Of a stretch of DNA of 64,000 nt, positions 1 to 8,290 are shown piece by piece. Origin of the DNA: Pseudobacter sp. (GTDB taxonomy: Bacteria; Bacteroidota; Bacteroidia; Chitinophagales; Chitinophagaceae). The notes under the pieces are model-generated. The model did not search any database, was not told the origin of the DNA, and saw only the letters and a program-made list of their open reading frames with translations. Both the position numbers and the translations under genes were made by a program. Every line of letters begins with the position of its first letter. The first letter of the stretch is position 1. The DNA lies in assembly GCA_017849455.1 (NCBI GenBank), contig JAFIGX010000020.1, positions 186,001 through 250,000 of the forward strand, given 5' to 3'.

Positions 1-371
1 TCAATCGATTCTCCTCTTTTTTCCCCTCTAGCATCTGGCCATACATATAAAGAAGAAGCAATTATATGTTTGCTCATGAAAGGATGCGCATGTGCTGTTG
101 GCAACCCATTTACTATGCCACCAGGCACAGCAGGAAAGGTATAGCTTAGACCATATTCAATAAATTCCAGCAGGGATTGTCTGTGGACTTTCCTTTTTTC
201 AGAATTTATTAGACCCGCAATCAAACTACGATTTAGTGATTCAGATATTTCTGATGTGCTAATGAATAATTCGGATGCCAAATCCTTATTCTGCCAAGAG
301 GCTTCTCCTTTAGCAATAACCTTCAAAAGGATAGGAACATCCTGGGGTCTCATACCATTGTGCTTCCTCAT
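1..371 (-). CDS. Winged-helix regulator, 3' part outside the window
   Basis: An open frame starts at ATG 371 and runs off the left edge after 123 codons with no stop. Residues 10-60 read as a winged helix: a helical stretch (VPILLKVIAKGEASWQ), then LASELFISTSEISESLNRS as the likely recognition unit. It continues with LLEFIEYGLSYTFPAVPGG and GLPTAHAHPF, wording I know from a widespread family of small putative DNA-binding proteins, often found beside a nucleotidyltransferase-like gene as a possible two-gene toxin-antitoxin-like unit; that partner would lie outside the window. A near-perfect palindrome 21 bp upstream of the start fits autoregulation. The DNA is more AT-rich than the core genes, consistent with an accessory gene. 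DNA-binding role fairly sure; biological role unknown. Confidence 0.65.
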   Translation of the reverse strand, partial: MRKHNGMRPQDVPILLKVIAKGEASWQNKDLASELFISTSEISESLNRSLIAGLINSEKRKVHRQSLLEFIEYGLSYTFPAVPGGIVNGLPTAHAHPFMSKHIIASSLYVWPDARGEKRGESI

Positions 372-391
372 TTTCCAAAGATAATCCTTAA

Positions 392-413
392 TTCGCAATT
401 TGCAAATTGAGAA
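392..413. promoter_or_regulatory. 22-bp near-perfect palindrome, candidate operator
   Basis: The 14-bp core CAATTTGCAAATTG (396-409) is a perfect palindrome, and the outer arms extend it to 22 bp with one mismatched pair. It ends 21 bp upstream of the ATG of the winged-helix gene, where an autoregulatory operator would sit. Operator function is inferred from symmetry and position. Confidence 0.4.
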
Positions 414-647
414 TTAATTAAATAAAGCATTGATTTACAAGATAGTTGGACTTGATTTTTATCTTGGTGGTGCTTAGGGGGGCAAATTCCGATACTTGTA
501 TGTTTAGATATGATGATGATAAATCCGACTGAATAATTCCATCACCTGGTTCGACAATACTCCGCCAGCCTCGCAAATATTTCACGCCCATAAGTTCTAC
601 GTAGAAACCAATTCCAGATTACATTGAAGGACGACGCAACTGGGCAT

Positions 648-957
648 TTAAGGGTTTTTGCCCCGATGTTCCTTTGTTATATACTCCATGGCATCCCTGA
701 AAATGTGGTTACCCAATAGTCTTCTCTATGTGCTTTTAAATAATCTAAGAACGCCTTATGTGTTTCACTTGTAATTTTAAAAATCCATCCATCCACACCA
801 TGGAACTGATATACTCCCATTCCACCGAATTTCTTTACTTTCACGGCAAAGGTGATAAGCTCCTGAACAGTTGTGCCAGTCCACACATGCCAGGAGCCAG
901 GAGGGCACTTTCATTGGATCCAGGGGTTTAAGATCAGTTCGTGTTTCATGTTTGACG
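648..957 (-). pseudogene. Decayed C-terminal remnant of a polysaccharide deacetylase
   Basis: Three frames of the minus strand must be joined to read the protein. Upstream, one frame gives RTDLKPLDPMKVPSW (about 910-945). A second gives GTTVQELITFAVK, then GGMGVYQFHGVDGW and HKAFLDYLKAHREDYWVTTF (about 703-890). A third gives RDAMEYITKEHRGKNP ending at TAA 648-650. The order and wording match the C-terminal end of secreted polysaccharide deacetylase-family proteins of Bacteroidota (FQFHGV, then LDYLKAH, then WVTTF, then MEYI). At least two frame breaks are visible, near 890-910 and near 698-702, and the N-terminal catalytic part is missing. Family assignment is from memory of the motif order. 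Confidence 0.55.
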
Positions 958-1381
958 TTTTAAGTCGTATAAGGAAAAATGATCTCAATTTCGATTCCGC
1001 CATTTGGACTTGTCAGGAGGTAAAGGCATTACTTACTTGCAAGTTTGTTTTGCAGAAAGCCTGCAAACCTTGGGTGAGTAATCAGAAACTTGCCAATTTC
1101 CCGGCATTTTTTAAAGTATATTTTCTAGTAAGTCGAAAACTCATCCCGTATGGTCCTCCGATATACATGGAGAAAGTCAATATCATGAAAATCATCACTC
1201 AATCTTCCGACGTTCTCGTTTCTTATCATCCACTACCAACCGATTAACTTTAAATACCAGCCGCAATTCCCAGCCGTTATTTCCATTTTAGTCCTATCTT
1301 TCAGTGCCAGCAGGCGATTAATTGATTCCAAATAGCTGCTTAACATTTACCAAATACCTAAAGTCATTACCATCGTCCCGT
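958..1381. other. Stretch without a recognisable gene
   Basis: Both strands have short open frames, including about 120 codons on the plus strand, but none shows family features or a plausible start. It may contain more of the decayed accessory DNA next to it. A weak promoter-like TATCTTTC lies at about 1295, upstream of the glycosyltransferase gene. Confidence 0.4.
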
Positions 1382-3388
1382 ATGAACAAGACTGTCCTAC
1401 TCAGGAACCAAACCAGGATATTTTTAGGCTTTTTGCTATTGATCACCCTACTCACCCGCTTCTATAATCTCGATTTTCAAAGCCTGTGGAAAGATGAATT
1501 GTTCAGCATGGTCACCGCAGACCCCGATATTTCCTTTTCGGCGATGTTCGAGCAGTTAAGATGTTGTGATCAGCACCCGCCACTTCATTATGCAATATTG
1601 AAAGCATTATTCAGTGTTTTCGGTTATACAAGCTGGATAGCCAGAGTTCCATCCGCGATCGCCGCCACTATTAGCGTATGGGCGATCTACCTGTTGGGTA
1701 GAGAAATAAAGGGCAGGAACCTCGGACTTATCGCTGCCGGCCTCACCGCATTCAATTTCTACAATCTACAGTATGGCCAGGAAGCCAGGGACTATATGTT
1801 CGCTTTTCTTTTCACTATCCTTTCATTTTTATACCTGGTCCGTTTATTGAAGACATTATCGATCAAAAACAGTATCTGGTACGCTCTCTTTACCCTGCTG
1901 CTGATGTATTCACATTATTATGGCCTGTTCATCATCATGTCACAATTGGTGTTGATCGGTCTGCTTTTTTTCAAGGAAAGCCCTGGCGCCAGAAAGCGCT
2001 ATTTCAGCCGGTTTGCCTTGAGTGGGCTTATCATGGTCATAGGGTATCTTCCCTGGGTACCTTCGCTGTTGATAGCAACAAATATCAAAACTTTCTGGAT
2101 AGAGGCGTACTCACATTCCTTCCTGCTCGAATATTTCAACGACTATTTTGGCAGAGCAGATGGGCTGAATTTCCTATTGCCCCTTCTTCTGTTGTTTTAT
2201 TCGCTGAACGTTTTTTATGCAGGCAAACTAAACGCGGCATCTTTAAGACGGCAACCTTGGCCTATTGTACTGCACCTCGCACCAGTATTGCTTTTCACCT
2301 GCTATGCTCTTTCCATTACTTTGCCATACAGTATGATCATGCTTGTACTGCTGGCTATTGCCATGGTAGCGGCTTATGCTCCCCTGAGGTTGAATAGAAC
2401 AGCGGACCGCTTGCTGCAATATGATCCACTGAACTTTAGCTTTGTGCTACTATCATGCTGGGTACTCGTCGCTTCGCTGGTCCCTTACCTGCGATCGATA
2501 TTCGTGATACCAATGCTGCAGAGCAGGTACACGATCGTATTGTTACCAGCTATTCTGCTGGCAATTGCTTATGCAGTAGAACTGATCAACCATCGTACCA
2601 TTAAGATGATCGTAATGGTGGCGATCGTTGCTTTGTTTGTCCGGGATTTGATCCAGAAAGAATATTACACCTGGATCAATAAAGCACAGCTCCGAGAAGC
2701 GGTACAGTATATGGTGGATAACAATCAGCCCGGTTATCCGGTTATCAATGAGATTTCCAGTTTCGAACAACAGTATTATTTCAGGATCTACCGGTCGCAT
2801 CCTGTTGTATTGTACGGGAAAAAAGCTGATATGATCGATTCGATCCTGCAGAAAAAATCTCCCCAATATGATTTGAAGGGCTTCTGGATCATAGGCGCAA
2901 ATGGTGATCCGCTGCTTACCGGCGAGCGGGCAAAGAAGCTCGATTCCTCTTATGAACTGGTAAAAGATAAGCAATACTTCTATGTATGGGCACAACTATA
3001 TGTTGCAAGAGACAGTACCCCGACTGGCCTGCACGAAGTCGACAGGCTTGTCTACACCGATTTCAATGGGAATCCGCATGAGACCTATCAGGCCACCAGG
3101 ATCGATGGCGATAGCATTCAATCGAAAAAAATACGGGCCCCTGCGGGGAGTTTTCAATTGCAGATATCTGCCGGCCGGCCTGGGAATAAAGCGTCAAAAG
3201 CACATCTGCTCCTTTTTGCAAATGATAAAAAGATAGGCGATCTGCAAGTAGGTACTGAGTTTGAGACGATCGGGGTCGATTGGGAAGTGCCGGTTGCGGA
3301 GGAAGTACAATTTATGATCAAACCAGCAGACCGGCAGAGCAGGAGAGCCTTCATGCGATCGGTCAGGGTCCTGACATCATCTAAATAG
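1382..3388 (+). CDS. GT39/ArnT-like membrane glycosyltransferase
   Basis: 668 residues from ATG 1382; an upstream TTG at 1322 would add 20 residues of unlikely leader. The protein has about ten to twelve hydrophobic segments between residues 10 and 430. Its first periplasmic loop has the pattern of GT-C enzymes: FYNLDFQSLWKDELFS, where D and E of KDE match the catalytic acidic pair of PMT/ArnT-type enzymes, then DQHPPLHYAILK. The loop region also has QYGQEARDYM. A soluble C-terminal domain of about 200 residues follows. Such enzymes transfer sugars from polyprenyl-phosphate donors to lipids, glycans or proteins outside the inner membrane; the acceptor cannot be told here. A GNAT gene follows 13 bp later on the same strand. 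Confidence 0.75.
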   Translation: MNKTVLLRNQTRIFLGFLLLITLLTRFYNLDFQSLWKDELFSMVTADPDISFSAMFEQLRCCDQHPPLHYAILKALFSVFGYTSWIARVPSAIAATISVWAIYLLGREIKGRNLGLIAAGLTAFNFYNLQYGQEARDYMFAFLFTILSFLYLVRLLKTLSIKNSIWYALFTLLLMYSHYYGLFIIMSQLVLIGLLFFKESPGARKRYFSRFALSGLIMVIGYLPWVPSLLIATNIKTFWIEAYSHSFLLEYFNDYFGRADGLNFLLPLLLLFYSLNVFYAGKLNAASLRRQPWPIVLHLAPVLLFTCYALSITLPYSMIMLVLLAIAMVAAYAPLRLNRTADRLLQYDPLNFSFVLLSCWVLVASLVPYLRSIFVIPMLQSRYTIVLLPAILLAIAYAVELINHRTIKMIVMVAIVALFVRDLIQKEYYTWINKAQLREAVQYMVDNNQPGYPVINEISSFEQQYYFRIYRSHPVVLYGKKADMIDSILQKKSPQYDLKGFWIIGANGDPLLTGERAKKLDSSYELVKDKQYFYVWAQLYVARDSTPTGLHEVDRLVYTDFNGNPHETYQATRIDGDSIQSKKIRAPAGSFQLQISAGRPGNKASKAHLLLFANDKKIGDLQVGTEFETIGVDWEVPVAEEVQFMIKPADRQSRRAFMRSVRVLTSSK

Positions 3389-3401
3389 CAATCGATCAAA
3401 A

Positions 3402-3938
3402 ATGGCCAATTATCTGTTCCGTTCAGCACGCCTGGGATTCAGGAAATGGGAAGAAGATGATCTCCACCCGTTCGCAGCCATGTGCAGCGACCCTGCCGTA
3501 ATGCAATACTTTCCCCAAACGCTTTCCTTCCAGGAAACCCAGGAGCTGGTAACAAGGATCAATACTCATTTTGAAGAAAAGGGTTACGGTTTGTATGCTG
3601 TGGAGCTATTATCTATCCAATCTTTTGTGGGTTTTATCGGGTTTTCAACACCCCGTTTCCAGGCCGACTTCACACCTTGTACCGAGATCGGCTGGAGATT
3701 ACAAAAAGAGGTTTGGGGAAATGGACTGGCTACAGAAGGCGCCATGAAATGCCTGGAATATGGGTTTGAACAATTTCATTTTCCTGAGATCGTCTCTTTC
3801 ACTTCCATCATCAACCGGCCATCCATAAGAGTGATGGAGAAAGCAGGAATGCAGTTTGCCGGTACATTTGATCATCCGCTTATTGTAGACGGCAGCCCGC
3901 TCAGGAAACACGTTTTATACAAAATAAGTAATCCATAA
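3402..3938 (+). CDS. GNAT N-acetyltransferase, RimJ/RimL type
   Basis: 178 residues. It begins with the LRFRKWEEDDLHPFAAM-like pattern of this family (here RLGFRKWEEDDLHPFAAM) and has GWRLQKEVWGNGLATEGA, the acetyl-CoA-binding loop region (Q/R-x-x-G-x-G/A variant, WGNGLA). It ends with SIRVMEKAGMQFAG, the usual beta-strand 6-7 region. These enzymes transfer acetyl from acetyl-CoA to amino groups of proteins or small molecules. The gene lies 13 bp after the glycosyltransferase and is probably co-transcribed. The substrate is unknown; a ribosomal-protein role is not implied by this level of similarity. Confidence 0.8.
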   Translation: MANYLFRSARLGFRKWEEDDLHPFAAMCSDPAVMQYFPQTLSFQETQELVTRINTHFEEKGYGLYAVELLSIQSFVGFIGFSTPRFQADFTPCTEIGWRLQKEVWGNGLATEGAMKCLEYGFEQFHFPEIVSFTSIINRPSIRVMEKAGMQFAGTFDHPLIVDGSPLRKHVLYKISNP

Positions 3939-4017
3939 TACGCAAGAGTCCGCCCCTTCGGATCTTAAAAACAATAATATTCTTTCGGGAAGTATTTCAG
4001 TTAAAGATAGTAAGTGT

Positions 4018-4416
4018 TCATAAGGGGCCCGTCTTTCCATTCTCATCCTTATATAGAAATAGCCAGGTAGCTGTTAGCCCAAATATCACCACCACGAGTG
4101 GAAGGTAGAGTTGATCGTATAATGGTCCCTACAGCCAACCGATCCCTCCATAATCACTACCAAGCCTTCAGAGAGAACGAATAATATTGATGCCCATCAC
4201 GATGCGAATGATACGATTTATCCTGTAAGATGCAGGGAATAGAAAAAAGATGATGATGTAATAAAAAAGGTTGCTCAGGATAAGAGGAAAGTACAGGGAA
4301 CTTTGAACGGCATAAAAAGTGGAATATTTATCCAGGATGGAATTCATTGTTTCCTGCGTTGCCTGATGAGCCAGCTTTGTAAGATGTAGTTGCGTATAGA
4401 ATAGATTTTCCTGCAT
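4018..4416 (-). pseudogene. Small membrane protein interrupted by two in-frame stops
   Basis: One minus-strand frame stays open for 133 codons if two stops are ignored: TGA at 4168-4170 and TAG at 4129-4131. The first 82 codons encode a hydrophobic stretch (FPLILSNLFYYIIIFFLF). After the stops, the same frame gives YDQLYLPLVVVIFGLTATW and LFLYKDENGKTGPL, clearly another membrane segment with a natural-looking C-terminus. Retention of protein-like sequence in the same frame on both sides of the stops argues for recent nonsense decay rather than chance. I do not recognise the family. Confidence 0.45.
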
Positions 4417-4445
4417 TGATCATTGCATATTTTTATGCAGAAAAT

Positions 4446-4514
4446 ATGAAACTATCCTTAACGATCTTATTATTGCTGCTCTCGATCCCGGATTGGACGG
4501 GTTCCGTTGTTTAG
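4446..4514 (+). pseudogene. Orphan 22-codon signal-peptide-like frame
   Basis: ATG at 4446 opens a frame starting MKLSLTILLLLLSIP that stops after 22 codons, inside the 3' end of the oppositely oriented hydrolase gene. It looks like the N-terminal signal sequence of a secreted protein cut short. It could equally be chance or a very small membrane peptide. Confidence 0.2.
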
Positions 4515-5176
4515 CTTTTTTTTTTTAAGGTCTTTTCGGTCCATTGCCATGTCTCATCTGTCAACAGTTGCACCGTATTCAGTTTGCCGGCTTTGAACAT
4601 GTGATCGGCTCCTTCTATTTTTTTCAAGGTGGCTTTTGGCAGTGATGCACAAACTTCTTCGATCAGGTTCAAGGTGGCAAGTGCATCTTTGGTCCCCTGT
4701 AAAAAAAGCATGGGCACTTTCACGTCTTTCAGATGGACGGCCCGTTCAGTAGAAGGCTTGCCGGAGGGATGCAGCGGAAATCCGTAAAAAACAATTCCTT
4801 TCACGGGAGGCTGTGCCTGGCTGGACATGAGCTGGGAGGTCATCCTTCCGCCAAAAGATTTGCCGGCCGCAAAAAGCGGTAAGGCAGGGAACAGCTCATG
4901 GGCCAGCGTGATGGCCGCTGCGATCGTTTGATGTGCTACTTCAGGACTATCCGGCCTTATTTTTTTATGCTCTGCAAATGGGAAGTTGAACCGCAGGGTG
5001 GCAATACCTGCTTCCGCCAGCGATGTTGCCAATGCGACCATGAATGAATGGTCCATCCCGGCGCCGGCGCCATGTGCCAATGTCATGATGCAGGTACTCT
5101 TTTCCGGTGCAAAGCATTCAGCGGATACTTTTCCGATAGTGGGCGAGATCTTCAATGATAATGCGCGGGTATTCAT
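4511..5176 (-). CDS. Alpha/beta hydrolase, KANL3/Tex30-like
   Basis: 221 residues, with no signal peptide and so probably cytoplasmic. The alpha/beta-hydrolase landmarks are present in order: an oxyanion region (LAHGAGAGMDHSF, residues 33-45), a nucleophile elbow GKSFGG near residue 104, an acid in LQGTKDALA near residue 159, and the histidine in GADHMFK near residue 190. The HGAGAGMDH and FNFPF patterns are typical of the Tex30/KANL3-type dienelactone-hydrolase-like subgroup. The substrate is unknown. It is divergent from the MFS gene with 172 bp between, which holds a strong direct repeat. Confidence 0.8.
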   Translation of the reverse strand: MNTRALSLKISPTIGKVSAECFAPEKSTCIMTLAHGAGAGMDHSFMVALATSLAEAGIATLRFNFPFAEHKKIRPDSPEVAHQTIAAAITLAHELFPALPLFAAGKSFGGRMTSQLMSSQAQPPVKGIVFYGFPLHPSGKPSTERAVHLKDVKVPMLFLQGTKDALATLNLIEEVCASLPKATLKKIEGADHMFKAGKLNTVQLLTDETWQWTEKTLKKKS

Positions 5177-5271
5177 AGACAGGTATTATGGTCTGCGTAA
5201 TAAATAATGTCATGTAAGTTGAGGAAAATTCTCCTTTTTAACAATTTCATAAAAATACCTACCTGAATATA

Positions 5272-5350
5272 CATCGAAACATTTCAATGTGTCTATGTAT
5301 ATTTGTGTTCCTTAAATTATTTATCGAAACATTTAGATGTATCTATATAT
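5272..5350 (+). promoter_or_regulatory. Two 29-bp direct repeats exactly 50 bp apart, each with a small palindrome
   Basis: Copies at 5272-5300 and 5322-5350 match at 24 of 29 positions. Both contain ATCGAAACATTT followed by ATGT, and within each is the palindrome ACAT-N4-ATGT (about 5279-5290 and 5329-5340). The second copy runs into the ATG at 5349 of the MFS gene. Spacing of 50 bp is close to five helical turns, so two dimers could sit on the same face. A repressor site is the simplest reading; no regulator gene is adjacent. Confidence 0.5.
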
Positions 5351-6572
5351 GAAGAAATCGATCTACATCATGGCATTGGGGGCTTTCGGGATCATCACAA
5401 CGGAGTTCGGGGTAATCGGCATCCTGCCCGCACTGGCAAAAGAATTCAATATTTCCATCGATACGGCCGGATGGCTGTTGAGCGGATTTGCCCTTACTAT
5501 TGCTATTACAGGCCCATTCACTACATTACTCACTGCCAGGATCAACCGCAAGACCATGATGGTGGTCGTGCTGGGCACTTTCGTGGTTTCCAATATCCTT
5601 TCTGCATTGTCTACAAGTTTTACCATGATGCTGATAGCACGGATAATCCCGGCTTTCCTGCATCCCGTATTCTGGGCAGTTTCAACAGTAGCTGCCGCCA
5701 AACAGGTGGAACCTAAAGATGCTCCCAAAGCTGTGTCCGTAATTTCGGGCGGATTGAGCATAGCCACCGTGCTCGGGGTGCCTATCACTACTTATGTTGC
5801 CGATCTGTTCAACTGGCAGGCCTCTTTTATTTTATCAAGTGTGATCAACCTGATTGCTTTTACAGCATTGGCCCTGTTTGTTCCTTCCATGCCGGTGAAA
5901 GAAAGGTCTTCCACTAAAAATCAACTGGTCATTTTAAGGAAAGGTCAGGTTTGGGTGAACCTGTTCGCTACACTCATCATGATCGCCGGTATGTTCTCCA
6001 CCTATGGTTACCTGGCAGAGTATTTAGGTAAGATCTCCCGCATGAATGGCAAAGAGATCAGCCTAATGCTTTTGTTATTTGGCGGAACAGGCATTATCGG
6101 CAACTGGCTTACGGGCATCGCACTCAGCAGGAATATCATGCTTACTACAAGAGTGTTCCTCATTTCATTGACCCTCATCCACATCATCGCCTACCTGTTC
6201 GGTGGATTGTTTATTCCCATGGCTATCGTCATTTCGGTCTGGGGCTTTATTCATACCAGCGGTTTCCTGATCGGACAGACCCGCGCCACCTCTGAAGCGC
6301 AGGAAGCACCTGAGTTTGCGACGAGCCTGCTGGTTTCCTTTGGTAACGCAGGTATTACACTGGGAACACTTCTGGGTGGTTTTATCATTACTGCTTTCGG
6401 CGTCCATGAGGTGATCTGGTCCAGCGCAGCCATGCTACTGGTCACCTTTGGGCTTAGCTTTGTAAAGATAGGCAGGAGGCAGCCGGTTGCTACAACCGAA
6501 ACAGAAGCTGAGAAAGAAAAAGAGGAAGAAGTTGATCTCATAGATGAACCAGCACCAGCTATTGAAGTGTAA
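5349..6572 (+). CDS. MFS efflux transporter, DHA1/AraJ type
   Basis: 407 residues from ATG 5349 (an in-frame ATG four codons earlier at 5337 is possible). Twelve hydrophobic segments are evident. The N-terminal block MALGAFGIITTEFGVIGILP and the first-loop block TARINRKTMMVV match DHA1 drug/arabinose exporters of the AraJ/YdhP group, which usually carry G-x-F-x-x-G-T-x-E-F near the N-terminus. The C-terminal 30 residues are an acidic, glutamate-rich cytosolic tail. Such carriers expel small molecules by proton antiport; the substrate is unknown. The repeated operator-like sequence at the start codon suggests tight, probably inducible control. Confidence 0.8.
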   Translation: MKKSIYIMALGAFGIITTEFGVIGILPALAKEFNISIDTAGWLLSGFALTIAITGPFTTLLTARINRKTMMVVVLGTFVVSNILSALSTSFTMMLIARIIPAFLHPVFWAVSTVAAAKQVEPKDAPKAVSVISGGLSIATVLGVPITTYVADLFNWQASFILSSVINLIAFTALALFVPSMPVKERSSTKNQLVILRKGQVWVNLFATLIMIAGMFSTYGYLAEYLGKISRMNGKEISLMLLLFGGTGIIGNWLTGIALSRNIMLTTRVFLISLTLIHIIAYLFGGLFIPMAIVISVWGFIHTSGFLIGQTRATSEAQEAPEFATSLLVSFGNAGITLGTLLGGFIITAFGVHEVIWSSAAMLLVTFGLSFVKIGRRQPVATTETEAEKEKEEEVDLIDEPAPAIEV

Positions 6573-6593
6573 CAACCCCAACCCGAGTTAATA

Positions 6594-6621
6594 TTGGCTT
6601 AATATAAGGAAGATATTTTTG
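6594..6621 (+). promoter_or_regulatory. Candidate Bacteroidota promoter of the sigma-factor gene
   Basis: TTG at 6594-6596 and TATTTTTG at 6614-6621 are 17 bp apart, matching the -33 and TAnnTTTG -7 elements of the Bacteroidota primary sigma factor. The ATG of the sigma gene is 20 bp downstream. Confidence 0.4.
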
Positions 6622-6641
6622 AGTGCCCGACCGGCCTTTCA

Positions 6642-7232
6642 ATGATGCCTGCACAGCGCCGTAACATATCTATTCCTGAAGCAAAACCTGCGTTTGAAAC
6701 CGCTGTGGCCCTTTACTGGGATAAGCTGTTTGGGATTGCAGTCGCCAAAACAAACAGGCAGGATGCATTCGATCTTCTACAGGATGTTTTACTGGCAGCC
6801 TGGGAGAAATGGGCAGAATTGCCCCACGACGATTCACTCGAGTTTTACCTGCTGCACGCTCTAAAACTCCGCATATTCAATTATTACCGGACTACAGGCC
6901 GTTACCATGCCCATCTGCAAAAGCTGGAAGCGTTGCTCGACCGCACAGTGGAAGATGCGGCTGTGCTTGAAGAGAAAGAACTGCGGGGCGTAAGGGAAGC
7001 ATTGCTCAAAGAAGCAGTCGATCAGCTTTCACCTGCCCTGGCCCGGATATTTTCACTCAGGGTCCGTGAACAATATTCCTATCAACAGATCGGCATCACC
7101 CTCGATATCGACCCCGGTTCCGCCCGTGTACTCTATTCCCGCGCGTTGAAACAGGTGAAAAAATATATCGAATCCAATCCATCTTACTCTGTTCGCCTGG
7201 TTTCCGCCTTCATGTTGTTTACAATTTCTTAA
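6642..7232 (+). CDS. RNA polymerase ECF sigma factor
   Basis: 196 residues. Region 2 covers about residues 18-85 (ALYWDKLFGIAVAKTN, then AFDLLQDVLLAAWEKW, the helix that binds core polymerase). Region 4 covers residues 125-180, with the helix-turn-helix YQQIGITLDIDPGSARVLYS followed by RALKQVKKY. This is the FecI-like ECF class common in Bacteroidota, partnered with FecR anti-sigma factors and TonB receptors. The next three genes are exactly that set, so it probably drives the receptor gene downstream. The last 16 residues are hydrophobic, a tail I would not expect in a soluble sigma factor. Confidence 0.85.
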   Translation: MMPAQRRNISIPEAKPAFETAVALYWDKLFGIAVAKTNRQDAFDLLQDVLLAAWEKWAELPHDDSLEFYLLHALKLRIFNYYRTTGRYHAHLQKLEALLDRTVEDAAVLEEKELRGVREALLKEAVDQLSPALARIFSLRVREQYSYQQIGITLDIDPGSARVLYSRALKQVKKYIESNPSYSVRLVSAFMLFTIS

Positions 7233-7279
7233 CCTGGGAGTAGTTAACGAATATCGATTGCCGGGTATTCATTTCATAG

Positions 7280-8245
7280 ATGGCAAGAACCAACTATAAA
7301 AGGGCGCAAGCCTTATTGGAAAAATTTCACAAGGGTGAATGTACCCTGGAAGAGATCGCAATACTGGAAAGCTGGTATAATGATCTGGATGATCAGTCTT
7401 CAGAACGATTATCTACGTCGGAAACGGCGCATTACCGGGAGTTATTTCTGAAAAATTTTGCTGCTCAACTGCCGACACAGCGAACAGTACGATCGTTCAG
7501 CATTACTTATAAATGGTTGGCTGCCGCCTGTGTATTGCTACTTATCGGAGCAGGAATGGTTTGGATGTATTCGAATGAACAGCCTGCCGGACAAGCGCCT
7601 GTGGATAAAGTTTTCACTATTTCCAATGAGACAGATCATATCAGGCAGGTCAGGCTCACCGATAGCTCTCTCGTATGGCTCAATGCCCGCGCTTCTCTCA
7701 GTTGGAAAGAAAATTTCAATAAGGAACAACGTTCCATATCCCTGCAAGGTGAAGCGTTCTTTGACGTTCACCATGATCCCACCCGGCCTTTTATTATTCA
7801 TACCCGTGATCTCGATGTGCGTGTATTGGGTACTGCCTTCAATGTAGAAGCCTATCCAACAGAAAAAACAACGCGGGTATCTCTTCTGCGTGGATCGGTA
7901 AACGTACGGTTGGCGAGCAACAAAATGGTACAGACCACCATTCAGCCCGGCTACGCTGCCTATTATTCGGGGAAAGATAAGATCGATACCGGGAAAGTTG
8001 AAACAGGAACGGTAGCAGCCTGGAAGAATGGCGGATTCTCCGTAAATGATCTTTCATGGCAGGAAGCAGTGACCAGGCTCTGCACACGATATGGCTACAC
8101 CGTACAATGGAACGACAACGACGATCTTCAGAAACGTATTTCAGTCGTGTTCGACAATGCAGGTTTCGGGCAATCGCTCCGCAACCTGTGCTATATGGCC
8201 CACAAACAATTCAGGATAAAAGATCACCAGGTAAGTATTTATTAA
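7280..8245 (+). CDS. FecR-family anti-sigma factor
   Basis: 321 residues. The cytosolic N-terminal 75 residues would bind the sigma factor (ALLEKFHKGECTLEEIAILE pattern). One membrane segment lies near residues 78-93 (WLAAACVLLLIGAGMVW). The periplasmic part holds the FecR domain: LTDSSLVWLNARASLSW, then LQGEAFFDVHHD, then FIIHTRDLDVRVLGTAFNV. A C-terminal domain of the DUF4974 type follows (LSWQEAVTRLCTRYGYTVQ). It transmits the signal from the receptor STN domain to the sigma factor. It follows the sigma gene by 47 bp and precedes the receptor by 45 bp. A short imperfect hairpin (GGTG/CACC core) lies in the gap to the receptor. Confidence 0.88.
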   Translation: MARTNYKRAQALLEKFHKGECTLEEIAILESWYNDLDDQSSERLSTSETAHYRELFLKNFAAQLPTQRTVRSFSITYKWLAAACVLLLIGAGMVWMYSNEQPAGQAPVDKVFTISNETDHIRQVRLTDSSLVWLNARASLSWKENFNKEQRSISLQGEAFFDVHHDPTRPFIIHTRDLDVRVLGTAFNVEAYPTEKTTRVSLLRGSVNVRLASNKMVQTTIQPGYAAYYSGKDKIDTGKVETGTVAAWKNGGFSVNDLSWQEAVTRLCTRYGYTVQWNDNDDLQKRISVVFDNAGFGQSLRNLCYMAHKQFRIKDHQVSIY

Positions 8246-8290
8246 AAAAGGAGGTGCGCGAACACCCCCTGTAAAAACAATTAAAGAAAA

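Noticed and set aside
873..1247. Open frame of 124 codons on the plus strand
   Set aside because: No family features; it overlaps the deacetylase relic on the other strand and has no plausible ribosome-binding context.
8245..8290. Hairpin between the FecR and receptor genes as an attenuator
   Set aside because: Only about six paired bases with one mismatch and no clear U-run; too weak to call.
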